A DNA stretch of 64,000 nucleotides from MGIIb-O1 sp002457595 (GTDB lineage: Archaea; Thermoplasmatota; Poseidoniia; Poseidoniales; Thalassarchaeaceae). Position 1 is the first letter of the stretch. The number at the start of each line of letters is the position of its first letter. Under the pieces are notes generated by a model. The model did not search any database. It saw only the letters and a program-made list of their open reading frames with translations, and was not told where the DNA came from. Of the stretch, positions 34,453 through 43,021 are shown one piece after another. Location: assembly GCA_045568115.1 (NCBI GenBank), contig JBJLBO010000001.1, positions 1 to 64,000 of the forward strand. Reading direction: 5' to 3'. The translations under genes were made by a program, and so were the position numbers.

Positions 34453-37233
34453 ATGAGTATGATAGACAGATTTGGGCGTATCGCTGACACTTATATGCGT
34501 GAGAAATCAACCCTCCTTGAATCAGAGGAGGAAAGGCAACGCATCCATATGGGCCATCCTTTCTGGCCTTCTGAGGTCTTACGAGATACGATAATTCTAG
34601 CTGCTATGCTAATGGTTCTCGCGTTCTACTGCTGGTTAATCCCCCCTCCACTGCATAGTGCTGCAGATCCATTCGCACAAGCAGGATTTGTTTTCCCTGA
34701 CTGGTATGTACTATTCTCATACGGTTACTTGCGCTGGGGAGAGTATCTGCCTCAATTCGTCATTCCTGCAGGACCTATCGGCGAATTCCTCGGCTCTCCT
34801 GTAATTTCTTGGAATGCTGCATGGTGGGGGGCTGCACTGACAGGGATTCCTGTTGGAATACTAACGCTCCCGCCATTCTTAGGAGGTCGCGAAAAGCGCC
34901 CTGTAGAAGACCCATGGTTTGCAACAGCAGGAGCCGTTTACCTTGCTCATGTATGGTTCATATCAGTATTTTCAATCAATATTTTCTTAGAATTATATGC
35001 GAAAGACCGTTCTGACTACTGTTGGGCTGATTCACATCACGAATTCTTATGTGGCAGACAGGCCCCTTGGACTGCAGAAGTATTCAACGCAATCCCTTGG
35101 GTATTGACAGGGATATTCATATTTGCAGTATTGTATTTTGCAGTGAAATGGTTCTTGGTTAATTCCATAGGAGCCAGGGTCACTTCATCAATGGGGAAGC
35201 AAGTTGCAATTGGGACTCTTGTTATTGCCGTACTGATTTCAGCAGTAACGTGGCCAATCTACGAAGGTGGTTTTTGGGATTATGGCGGCCTTGGGGCCAT
35301 GGATGAAATTGAGGATCTGGAAAATATGCGCGGGCAACCGGCAGACACTCTGGTTTACTATGAGAAAGGGAATGTCAAGTCTGAATGGCGAGATGAATGT
35401 CTGACCTTCTCAGACAGTTCTGGACTGGAAGTTTGGCATGAGTTAGACGAAGGAGCTGATTTATCCAAATGGTGTGTAATTCCTGCTATTCATTGGACTC
35501 AATGGAGCATTTTCCAGCCAACTCAAAATATCGTCATTGATTTTGAAGGAGTAAATGGACATCTCGACAAAGAAACTGGAAGAAATGCTGCTGGAGCAGA
35601 TTTTAGTTATATGGGGAATTCTGATTCTACAGAAATTTCAGATACTTGGTCCGATACAATGTATATTGAGGATTTAGGAGTCTCAACTGTATTTGTTGAT
35701 ATTGGTTGTAATTTCCGAACAACGGTTAGAAATGCAGGAACACATCAACAAACTCTTACACTTTCAGATGAAGCGGGAGAAGAGATTTGGAAAACGGATG
35801 GTGAATGTGAGAGTACCACCCTTAAACTATCAACTGATGCTTCATATAATCTAGAATATTCTGTACACTCAGAGGATGTAAATGAAAGTGTGACAATGAT
35901 TACAGATTTCTCCGCAGTAGCATTCCAACCTCTACTACTAGATGAAGGAGGGGCTATAGTAAACAGAGATTCACTACCTAGTGGGTCCGATTTAAGTGAG
36001 ATGATGCTTGAAAATCCAACCTTCCAAAAGAATCCAAAAAGTCTTGATGCTAAATTAATTTATTCAATGTTCATTCCTTGCCTAGGAATTGGCGCAATGG
36101 TATTCATGTTGATGCGCAGTATGGCTCGTGGATATGAATGGGAAATGAACATGTGTTACGGATGTGATCTTTGTGATGATGCCTGTCCTGTTCGTCTATT
36201 CAACGCTGGAGATAAACTCAACATCATTTACAACACATGGAATAACGAAAATGATGGAGTTCCACTTTATTCATGCCTGACCTGTGGCGCCTGTACAAAT
36301 GCATGTCCACAATTAGTTGACTATGATTCATACGTTGATATCCGACGTAATCTGATAGTAGGAGGGCCACCGGCTGCGGAAATCCCTCACACCGTTTTGC
36401 AGGCTCTACTTGCCGCTGAAGCAGAAGAGGGTGCTGATGAGGCATTTATCCCTGTAGGTGAGTATCCTATTGACTCAAGTGTAGGATACTATCCTGGCTG
36501 TGTGGACTATATCGATCAAGAAATGATTTTCAGCCATGTCAATGAAGGTTCAATGAACCTTGGAGAAACTACAGAGGCAGCATTCACTCTATTCGAAGAA
36601 ATGGGGAAGGAAGTAACTTATCTTGGTAGAGATTTCCTAAAGTGCTGTGGCCACGACCAGAAGTGGCAGGGCATGACTGAAGTATTTGAAAAACTTAAGG
36701 TTTACAATCAGAAGAAACTAGGAGAGAGTGGAATTGACACATTAGTCACTTCATGTGCTGAATGTTTCAGAACTTTTGCAATGGATTATGAGCTAGATGA
36801 TATGAAAGTCATGCACACTACTGAGTATCTTATTGAGAATGGATTTGACATGAATTTGGAAACTCCTGAAGAGATGACAGTCACTTTTCATGACCCTTGT
36901 AGATTAGGACGCCAGATGAACCTCTATGAAGAACCTAGAGATCTTATTCGAGCAATAGACGGAGTTGACCTAGTTGAGATGGAACATTCAGGAGAAGATG
37001 CTTTGTGCTGCGGTGTTTCAAGTATGATGTCGTGTAACGAAAACAGTAGAGCTGTTCGTATCGAACGCTTCGACGAAGTAAAGGCAACTGGAGCTGAAAT
37101 TATGTTGACTTCATGTCCTAAGTGTGTCAGTCACTTTGAGTGCTTGAAATTTGAAGGCGATCCCCGACATGACTTTGAAATCCTCGATGTTGTATCCTTC
37201 CTAGCACGTCAAGTAAATGCCAAGAAACCCTAA
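34453..37233 (+). CDS. Fusion: cytochrome b C-half + ectodomain + HdrD-like iron-sulfur/CCG module
   Basis: 926 residues in one frame. Residues 1-270 are membrane helices with FPDWYVLFSY at 81-90, the quinol-site PEWY motif of the cytochrome b C-half in PDWY form. Residues 270-535 are an Asp/Glu/Cys-containing region predicted outside the cell. After a helix at 536-556 come two [4Fe-4S] sites (C568/571/574/578 and C608/611/614/618) and two CCG domains (C683, CC731-732, C768/771; C816, CC852-853, C888/891), as in heterodisulfide reductase HdrD and GlcF/LldE. The arrangement would link quinol chemistry to a cytoplasmic CCG site in one chain. A GGAGGT Shine-Dalgarno precedes the start. Confidence 0.9.
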   Translation: MSMIDRFGRIADTYMREKSTLLESEEERQRIHMGHPFWPSEVLRDTIILAAMLMVLAFYCWLIPPPLHSAADPFAQAGFVFPDWYVLFSYGYLRWGEYLPQFVIPAGPIGEFLGSPVISWNAAWWGAALTGIPVGILTLPPFLGGREKRPVEDPWFATAGAVYLAHVWFISVFSINIFLELYAKDRSDYCWADSHHEFLCGRQAPWTAEVFNAIPWVLTGIFIFAVLYFAVKWFLVNSIGARVTSSMGKQVAIGTLVIAVLISAVTWPIYEGGFWDYGGLGAMDEIEDLENMRGQPADTLVYYEKGNVKSEWRDECLTFSDSSGLEVWHELDEGADLSKWCVIPAIHWTQWSIFQPTQNIVIDFEGVNGHLDKETGRNAAGADFSYMGNSDSTEISDTWSDTMYIEDLGVSTVFVDIGCNFRTTVRNAGTHQQTLTLSDEAGEEIWKTDGECESTTLKLSTDASYNLEYSVHSEDVNESVTMITDFSAVAFQPLLLDEGGAIVNRDSLPSGSDLSEMMLENPTFQKNPKSLDAKLIYSMFIPCLGIGAMVFMLMRSMARGYEWEMNMCYGCDLCDDACPVRLFNAGDKLNIIYNTWNNENDGVPLYSCLTCGACTNACPQLVDYDSYVDIRRNLIVGGPPAAEIPHTVLQALLAAEAEEGADEAFIPVGEYPIDSSVGYYPGCVDYIDQEMIFSHVNEGSMNLGETTEAAFTLFEEMGKEVTYLGRDFLKCCGHDQKWQGMTEVFEKLKVYNQKKLGESGIDTLVTSCAECFRTFAMDYELDDMKVMHTTEYLIENGFDMNLETPEEMTVTFHDPCRLGRQMNLYEEPRDLIRAIDGVDLVEMEHSGEDALCCGVSSMMSCNENSRAVRIERFDEVKATGAEIMLTSCPKCVSHFECLKFEGDPRHDFEILDVVSFLARQVNAKKP

Positions 37234-37239
37234 TCACAT

Positions 37240-37608
37240 TCACAGGAATGTGAGATGGGCTGAATACAATGAAAGAATTATTGTTATTACTATGCCCCAA
37301 ATGGTGGCTTTGGCCATCTCAGGATTCTCATACCCTAGAGCAACTAGCCAAAGAAAGAAACCGATTATAATGGCACAGGCTGAAGAAACCCAAGCAACCT
37401 CTATAGAAAGTGAATAAACCATTGCAAACCAAATCAGGGGACCAATGAGTAAGCTTAGCCATGCCATTGAGTCATGATACCAAAATACAACTGGAGCACT
37501 ATTGTCATCCACGATACTTCGTGAGAGAACATATCCATGAATGTGACGAATTGTAGACCGTAGCCTTGAGAAGTCAGAACCGGCAGCATCGCACCAGATG
37601 ACTGACAT
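37240..37608 (-). CDS. Possible small membrane protein on the opposite strand
   Basis: Up to 122 residues if it starts at 37608 (MSVIWCDAAG), or 75 if it starts at 37467 (MAWLSLLIGP). The C-terminal part has three hydrophobic segments (about LLIGPLIWFAMVYSL, AIIIGFFLWLVAL, TIWGIVITIILSL). It fills the only gap in the respiratory operon and is antisense to it; the long start overlaps the ferredoxin start by 11 bp. No family is recognised. Confidence 0.45.
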   Translation of the reverse strand: MSVIWCDAAGSDFSRLRSTIRHIHGYVLSRSIVDDNSAPVVFWYHDSMAWLSLLIGPLIWFAMVYSLSIEVAWVSSACAIIIGFFLWLVALGYENPEMAKATIWGIVITIILSLYSAHLTFL

Positions 37609-37930
37609 TCCGGACCTTGCTGCTAGACGCAAAAAGGAACAACGTCGTATAAGAATGGCAATGAATTCCTTACGTGCAGAAGAGCGTGCCAAATTGAAAG
37701 GGGGCGATGATGCAGTAGCATGGGTGAAAGAAGAATTATGCATTGGATGCGATCAATGCACTATCGTCTGTGATGATGATGCAATAGAACTGTATGACAC
37801 TCCTCTAGCAAGTCCAATTATGAAAGTTGAAGTAAATAAAAAAGCAAGGATTCTACGCGAACCATGCACTGGGTGTAAATTATGCGTTCTTGCCTGTCCA
37901 ACTGATGCGATTATAATGATAGATAGGTGA
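37598..37930 (+). CDS. Two-cluster [4Fe-4S] ferredoxin of the respiratory operon
   Basis: 110 residues. A basic helical N-terminus (about 45 residues) is followed by CIGCDQCTIVCD and CTGCKLCVLACP. The first set has Asp instead of the usual Pro after its last Cys. It is a soluble cytoplasmic electron carrier and would suit the iron-sulfur module of the upstream fusion protein as partner. The next gene follows after 4 bp. Confidence 0.88.
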   Translation: MTDIPDLAARRKKEQRRIRMAMNSLRAEERAKLKGGDDAVAWVKEELCIGCDQCTIVCDDDAIELYDTPLASPIMKVEVNKKARILREPCTGCKLCVLACPTDAIIMIDR

Positions 37931-37934
37931 TATT

Positions 37935-38234
37935 ATGGCTGACAAAGAACCAGTAAGATTCGGGGCTGAATTCGGACCGAAAAGAACAGAAAATAGCAAA
38001 GGTGTCGGTTTATCGACATACAAAACACTAGTCTGGGTTTCTAATCTAGGGGGGCTAATTCTCTTCGCTATTGGTCTAGAACTAATTATGGTACAAGAAC
38101 AGTTCTATCTTGGATTAGCTTCCATTATAGGAGCAGTATTCATTGCTCTATTTCCTTCTAATTATGAAATCGTTGGAATGGAATTACTTGAATCAAATGT
38201 AAATGAAGTTGAGCAGGACAACTCAGAGCGTTAG
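37935..38234 (+). CDS. Small two-helix membrane protein ending the respiratory operon
   Basis: 99 residues. A polar N-terminus of about 28 residues is followed by two hydrophobic helices (about 30-50 and 56-74) and an acidic tail. Tightly linked to the ferredoxin gene, it is probably a structural or docking subunit. No family recognised. Confidence 0.6.
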   Translation: MADKEPVRFGAEFGPKRTENSKGVGLSTYKTLVWVSNLGGLILFAIGLELIMVQEQFYLGLASIIGAVFIALFPSNYEIVGMELLESNVNEVEQDNSER

Positions 38235-38290
38235 ACAAATAAGATGTGAAAATAACGCCTAAATTGAGTTCATCCCTCGGTGAAGGATGA

Positions 38291-38419
38291 TTACCAATAG
38301 ACAATAAATATAGCAAAAGAAAGAACCGATGCTAAAGTCCATACAAAGATGTATGTATTCTGCGAAATCGGGGATTCAACAATACCACTAGATTGTTCTG
38401 ACTCTACCATGTCACTCAT
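38291..38419 (-). CDS. 42-residue single-helix membrane peptide
   Basis: ATG at 38419 and TAA at 38291-38293 enclose a frame encoding a polar, acidic N-terminus (MSDMVESEQSSGIVES) followed by one hydrophobic helix (YIFVWTLASVLSFAIFIVYW) that ends at the stop. Size and pattern resemble the single-helix small subunits of respiratory complexes. It fills the gap between the respiratory operon and the dolichol-kinase-like gene, on the strand of the latter. Confidence 0.5.
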   Translation of the reverse strand: MSDMVESEQSSGIVESPISQNTYIFVWTLASVLSFAIFIVYW

Positions 38420-38456
38420 CACTGCGAGATGAATTAGGGTTGTAAATGTACTGATG

Positions 38457-39098
38457 TCACACTATTGCCTTTATGATAAGGAGGAGGATTAGTGGAAACA
38501 AAATCATTGTTGCATTATCATCAATCCACTTAACTCTTGGAATTTCACCAAGAACAGTAAAGGGGGCTAAAACAATTGCATAAAGAATTGGAGTTGAAAA
38601 TAAAACATAACAACCCAACCAAATAATGTATGATACAACCATGCCGGCTACTATAGCCTTCTTCATCCCCATTTTTGCCCGCTTAACCTCGCCCATAAGA
38701 GGGTCCACGAAAGTCAAACCACAGATGATTGGAATCGTGAACTTTCCAGCCTCAAGACCCTCGCCTTCCTGAGGTGCTATAATTAGAGTCAAACATACGG
38801 CGATTGCCCCCCAAGCTAACGCACTAACTTGATTTGCCTCATATTCGCGCTGACCTACAATAATGATTCCAAAATTAATTCGTATTGCTTCAATAATTAC
38901 AAATGCGATTCCGACTGCGATGACGAAATCTCTTGGTTCTAGATTTACTATATTTGCAATCTCAATCCCATATAGATGGTATACAAGGGGAATAAGGAAC
39001 ATCGACACATGAGTGATTCGTCGGAACCAATGACCTCCAGCACCACCCACAGAATGTTGAATATGGTCAATATCAACTGGAATTTCATCATTCATCAA
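38457..39098 (-). CDS. Dolichol/phytol kinase-like integral membrane protein
   Basis: 213 residues with about six membrane helices. The N-terminal RRITHVSMFLIPL (R-x-x-H in the first helix), an internal acidic EANQ/EGEG loop and the C-terminal KWIDDNATMILFPLI segment (E/D-DN-x-x-x-P) follow the pattern of polyprenol kinases and the related CDP-archaeol synthase/CDP-diglyceride transferase group. A lipid-alcohol kinase could recycle isoprenoid alcohols for archaeal lipids or glycan carriers. The assignment is by motif pattern only. Confidence 0.55.
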   Translation of the reverse strand: MMNDEIPVDIDHIQHSVGGAGGHWFRRITHVSMFLIPLVYHLYGIEIANIVNLEPRDFVIAVGIAFVIIEAIRINFGIIIVGQREYEANQVSALAWGAIAVCLTLIIAPQEGEGLEAGKFTIPIICGLTFVDPLMGEVKRAKMGMKKAIVAGMVVSYIIWLGCYVLFSTPILYAIVLAPFTVLGEIPRVKWIDDNATMILFPLILLLIIKAIV

Positions 39099-39122
39099 AT
39101 CACCTTAATTCATTTCTCGCTC

Positions 39123-39995
39123 TCAATTTGATTTATCTCTGATATGTCCGACTGCTTGATTGAGTGTCATATTTCCGGTCTCTATTGCTCTAATTGATTC
39201 ATCGAATAGATTAGAGGTTAGTAAAGCCGAATCCCATGCTGAAATAAGCCGCTCTCTAATTCTTAATCGCTCACGGTCTTTGGAGGATTGTAATTCGGTG
39301 ATTGAATCGACTAATTCAGAAACCCCCATAGAACTATGTGCGGAGACCAATAACACATCAGGCACATCAATATTAGAACCAGCAGAGAGGGCAGATTTGA
39401 CCGCTTCGGCTGCTCTATTGGCGTTAGGAAGATCGGCTTTATTGATTACAATCAAATCTGCCAATTCCATTATCCCTGCCTTCTCTGCTTGAATCACATC
39501 ACCCCTATCGGGACCATCAACGAGAATAATCCGATTAGCAAAAGCAACAACTCGGATTTCTGATTGACCTGCTCCGACGGTTTCGAGAACAACGTGATCC
39601 CATCCACATGCACAAAGAACGTCGACCATGGGAGTCAAACAATCCATTAAACCTCCTGGATGATTTCTTGTAGCTAGTGAACGCACGTAAATACCATCTG
39701 AAGAATCAGCATTCACCATACGCATACGATCTCCGAGCAATGCCCCACCTGTCTGAGGCGACGAGGGGTCAATAGCCAATACTGCTACGGTCTCACCTCT
39801 GGAAACCCATTCGTCAATTAACTTGCCAATGAGCGTGGATTTACCAACACCGGGAGGGCCAGTTATTCCAATTGAATCTCCAGAACCATTCTCTACAGGA
39901 GAGGTGCCGCCCTCTTCAAGGACACTAAGCAATCTAGCCAATGCACGGCGATCCCCTGATTTGGCAGATTCGAATAGAGAGGTCGTTTCATTCAT
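39123..39995 (-). CDS. meaB: MeaB/ArgK-type GTPase, methylmalonyl-CoA mutase chaperone
   Basis: 290 residues of the G3E family. The P-loop is GITGPPGVGKST at 43-54, with LAIDPSSPQTGGALLGDRMRM (the MeaB switch signature), ETVGAGQSE and the NKAD base-recognition motif. MeaB gates loading and protects the B12 cofactor of methylmalonyl-CoA mutase. Its 5' end overlaps the mutase B12-binding subunit gene by 8 bp. Confidence 0.95.
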   Translation of the reverse strand: MNETTSLFESAKSGDRRALARLLSVLEEGGTSPVENGSGDSIGITGPPGVGKSTLIGKLIDEWVSRGETVAVLAIDPSSPQTGGALLGDRMRMVNADSSDGIYVRSLATRNHPGGLMDCLTPMVDVLCACGWDHVVLETVGAGQSEIRVVAFANRIILVDGPDRGDVIQAEKAGIMELADLIVINKADLPNANRAAEAVKSALSAGSNIDVPDVLLVSAHSSMGVSELVDSITELQSSKDRERLRIRERLISAWDSALLTSNLFDESIRAIETGNMTLNQAVGHIRDKSN

Positions 39996-40428
39996 TCCAG
40001 CGCCAACCTATCTGTTCACCAACACCAACTGACTCTGCGGCTTTCTTCCGAGAAGAAACCATTTCTAAGAACTCTAGAATACTCTTTGTTGTTGAACCTG
40101 GGCCAAAAATAGCTCTAACACCTTTCTCGTATAGGGGAGAACGGTCTTGTTCAGGAATAATTCCACCAGCAAAAACCACGACATCACCTAGTCCTGCCTC
40201 GCGTAAACCATCACACACCTTTGGAATTAATACGTTGTGAGCACCAGAAAGAGTGGAAAGGCCGACAGCGGCTGCATCTTCATCAGTAACTATCCTGACA
40301 ATCTCTTGAGGAGTACGTCTTAAACCGGTATAAATTACCTCGTGCCCTCCATCCCTTAGAGCCCTAGCAATCACCTTCGCCCCTCTGTCATGACCGTCTA
40401 AACCGGGTTTAGCAACAACGATTCGCAT
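39988..40428 (-). CDS. mcmA2: Methylmalonyl-CoA mutase B12-binding subunit
   Basis: A 146-residue stand-alone cobalamin-binding domain. The B12 signature DGHDRG is at 11-16, where His13 replaces the lower axial ligand. The GLSTLSGAH strand and the VFAGGIIPEQD segment complete the fold. Archaeal mutases are often split into catalytic and B12 subunits; the catalytic one is not in this window. The enzyme interconverts methylmalonyl-CoA and succinyl-CoA. The gene diverges from the carboxyltransferase at 40548. Confidence 0.95.
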   Translation of the reverse strand: MRIVVAKPGLDGHDRGAKVIARALRDGGHEVIYTGLRRTPQEIVRIVTDEDAAAVGLSTLSGAHNVLIPKVCDGLREAGLGDVVVFAGGIIPEQDRSPLYEKGVRAIFGPGSTTKSILEFLEMVSSRKKAAESVGVGEQIGWRWNE

Positions 40429-40547
40429 GGTTCAGTCCGTATCTTGGAATCAGATGGTGGCCTTCAAACAACCGATTGAATGGATATTGAATCTGCTTGC
40501 TTTTCAGGAATGCTCATGGGCGGGCTAGCATCGTTGCAGGCTAACTC

Positions 40548-42101
40548 ATGTCTGGTGTGGAGGAGCGCATTGATGACTTGCGGCGCCGTAAGGCGCAAGC
40601 AGAAGCTGGCGGCGGCCAGAAAAGAATAGCCGCACAACACAACCGTGGAAAGATGACTGCGCGTGAGCGAGTAGAGCAATTACTCGATGATGGAAGCTTT
40701 GTAGAAGTTGACGCATTGGTCGAACATAGGTGTCGAGACTTCGAAATGGACCGTAATGTAATACCTGGGGATGGAGTTGTTTGTGGGCACGGAACTATTG
40801 AAGGAAGAACTGTATATTGCTTCGCACAGGATTTTACAGTTTATGGCGGATCATTAGGTGAGATGCATGGACTAAAAATTTGTAAAATCCTAGATATGGC
40901 TCTAAAGACAGGATCCCCCATAATTGGACTAAATGATAGTGGCGGGGCTAGAATCCAGGAAGGAGTAGCAAGTCTAGGTTCGTATGCTGAAATTTTCTTC
41001 CGCAATGTTCGCGCAAGTGGAGTTATACCTCAAATTTCAGTAATAATGGGCCCTTGTGCTGGTGGTGCAGTCTATTCGCCTGCAATTACAGATTTTGTAG
41101 TAATGGTTGATAATACGTCTCACATGTTCATTACAGGACCTGAGGTAATCAAAACCGTGACGAACGAAGAAGTCTCTTTCGAAGATCTCGGTGGAGCGTC
41201 CACACACGCAACACGTTCAGGTGTCACTCACTTCACGGCAGGAAATGATGATGAGGCACTTGATCTAGTTCGAGAATTAGTAAACCTGATTCCGTTAAAC
41301 AATCTAGAGAAACCACCAATAAAACCTACATCTGACCCTTCCGATAGGATTTGCGAATCTTTGGATGAATTAGTTCCTGAAGACCCTTCCACGCCCTACG
41401 ATATCATTGACGCTGTTGAAGAAATACTAGATGATCGCGCCTTCCTTGAAGTACAAGCTGATTATGCACAAAATATTGTAGTAGGATTTGGACGTTTAGG
41501 AGGCCACACAGTAGGTATTGTAGCAAATCAACCCAAAGTCCTAGCAGGTTGTCTAGACATAGATGCTTCAGTTAAGGCTGCTAGATTCGTACGGTTTTGT
41601 GATGCGTTCAATATCCCACTGCTTACATTCGTCGACGTACCTGGTTTTCTCCCTGGAGCCAGTCAAGAATGGGGGGGGATTATCCGACACGGTGCAAAAT
41701 TACTCTACGCATATGCCGAAGCGACCGTGCCCAAGCTCACAGTAATTACTCGCAAGGCCTATGGGGGCGCTTATGACGTCATGTCTAGCAAACACATTCG
41801 TGGCGATTACAATATTGCCTGGCCTACAGCTCAATTGGCAGTAATGGGTGCCGAAGGTGCTGTACAAATTATTCACAAAAGAAGAATCAACAGCGCTGGC
41901 GATCCAGAAGGAGAGAGAAAAAGACTCATTGAGGATTATGAGGACACATTTGCAAACCCGTATAGAGCAGCATCCTTAGGATATCTAGATGATGTAATTC
42001 AGCCAAGAAACACAAGAGAAAAACTGTCTAAGGCTCTTGGGGCACTACTAGAAAAGGAAGAAATTAGACCCGCACGTAAGCACGGAAACATTCCTTTGTG
42101 A
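40548..42101 (+). CDS. pccB: Propionyl/acetyl-CoA carboxylase carboxyltransferase subunit
   Basis: 517 residues, full length for the PccB/MmdA family. It includes the HNRGKMTARERVEQLLD start region, the acyl-CoA site NDSGGARIQEG, GPCAGGAVYSPA, and the biotin-side oxyanion region FVDVPGFLPG with GGAYDVMSSKH. It transfers carboxyl from carboxybiotin to propionyl-CoA or acetyl-CoA, or the reverse in a decarboxylase. A biotin carrier follows two genes later and mutase genes lie opposite, favouring propionyl-CoA to methylmalonyl-CoA. No clear Shine-Dalgarno is seen. Confidence 0.95.
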   Translation: MSGVEERIDDLRRRKAQAEAGGGQKRIAAQHNRGKMTARERVEQLLDDGSFVEVDALVEHRCRDFEMDRNVIPGDGVVCGHGTIEGRTVYCFAQDFTVYGGSLGEMHGLKICKILDMALKTGSPIIGLNDSGGARIQEGVASLGSYAEIFFRNVRASGVIPQISVIMGPCAGGAVYSPAITDFVVMVDNTSHMFITGPEVIKTVTNEEVSFEDLGGASTHATRSGVTHFTAGNDDEALDLVRELVNLIPLNNLEKPPIKPTSDPSDRICESLDELVPEDPSTPYDIIDAVEEILDDRAFLEVQADYAQNIVVGFGRLGGHTVGIVANQPKVLAGCLDIDASVKAARFVRFCDAFNIPLLTFVDVPGFLPGASQEWGGIIRHGAKLLYAYAEATVPKLTVITRKAYGGAYDVMSSKHIRGDYNIAWPTAQLAVMGAEGAVQIIHKRRINSAGDPEGERKRLIEDYEDTFANPYRAASLGYLDDVIQPRNTREKLSKALGALLEKEEIRPARKHGNIPL

Positions 42102-42110
42102 GGTATTTTG

Positions 42111-42302
42111 ATGGCTAGTAGGAAAGAAAAAATTCGCACCGCAGCAATCCTCGCTGTGTTACTTGAAGAAGAAGACGGAGACTATCTGAAACTTTCCAAC
42201 ACAAGAGACAGGGGTAGTTCATGGGCCCGTGATCATCGCCGCATGTTAATAGGACGAAGAAATCTTTTCCGCGCACGTACACGAAGAAGTACTCCGAGGT
42301 GA
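42111..42302 (+). CDS. Small basic protein between carboxyltransferase and biotin carrier
   Basis: 63 residues, starting MASRKEKIRTAAILAVLLEE and ending in an Arg-rich stretch (RRNLFRARTRR). GAGGT lies about 7 bases upstream and it fits exactly between the two carboxylase genes. The N-terminal helix resembles the short segment preceding small accessory subunits of acyl-CoA carboxylases, but the family cannot be named. It is probably an assembly or linker subunit of this carboxylase. Confidence 0.6.
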   Translation: MASRKEKIRTAAILAVLLEEEDGDYLKLSNTRDRGSSWARDHRRMLIGRRNLFRARTRRSTPR

Positions 42303-42306
42303 TTTC

Positions 42307-42723
42307 ATGACTAAGAAAAGAAAAGTTACCATCGATGGAGATGAGTTCGAAGTAGAACTTGAGAAGATAGATGGACTTTGGCAAGTCAAAGTAGATGGGA
42401 AATCATTCACAGTCAGTGTTGAAGGAAGAATTGTTGAAGAGGCTGCGGGGAAGAAACGGAAGAGAGGAAATAAAGGAAAAACATCAGGGACAATTTCATC
42501 AACAATTCCTGGTAAAATCATCTCAATAAATGCAGAAATAGGGGCGCAAGTCAAAGAAGGAGATGTTTTGATGATTTTAGAAGCGATGAAAATGCAGAAT
42601 GAGATACATGCTCCAATATCAGGGACTGTTTCTCAAGTTAACTACAAACCAGGCGATAGTGTTGAGGCAAATGCACCTTTGTTAGTGATTTCACCCGAAG
42701 TGCCAAAACCAAGTGATGCCTGA
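42307..42723 (+). CDS. Biotin carboxyl carrier protein
   Basis: 138 residues. The C-terminal biotinyl domain has the EAMKMQNE motif with biotinylated Lys95 and the two flanking Pro/Gly turns. The N-terminal part is beta-stranded and is followed by a basic Lys/Arg/Gly linker. GAGGTGA upstream. It carries CO2 between a biotin carboxylase and the carboxyltransferase at 40548. It is likely modified by the ligase at 29015. No biotin carboxylase gene is present nearby. Confidence 0.95.
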   Translation: MTKKRKVTIDGDEFEVELEKIDGLWQVKVDGKSFTVSVEGRIVEEAAGKKRKRGNKGKTSGTISSTIPGKIISINAEIGAQVKEGDVLMILEAMKMQNEIHAPISGTVSQVNYKPGDSVEANAPLLVISPEVPKPSDA

Positions 42724-42732
42724 GGTTGCACA

Positions 42733-42963
42733 ATGCCGACATGCGACTATCCAGATTGCAGCGTCGAAGGAGAGATGGTTAGCCGACTGTCTCCAGATGG
42801 ATTTCTTGTAGCCACAGGGAAAAAGGCCTATTCATTTCGCGAAGCTTATCGGCGATTCCATTATTGTAAAGAGCATCATGATGAATTGATGAGCACGGTT
42901 TGGAATAGAGTACGTTCTAAGGATGACAAAGAAGATGACCATGTCGCTCCAACAGCAATCTGA
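42733..42963 (+). CDS. Small Cys/His-rich protein of the carboxylase cluster
   Basis: 76 residues with CDYPDC near the N-terminus and HYCKEHHDE near the centre, which could bind one metal ion. It has no membrane segment and an acidic C-terminus. It follows the biotin carrier by 9 bp, so it is probably in the same transcript. No family is recognised. Confidence 0.6.
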   Translation: MPTCDYPDCSVEGEMVSRLSPDGFLVATGKKAYSFREAYRRFHYCKEHHDELMSTVWNRVRSKDDKEDDHVAPTAI

Positions 42964-43021
42964 AATATTTCAGAACTGCCTTTCGGCATATTGAAAGAAC
43001 TAGTTCACTAGATACCATTCA

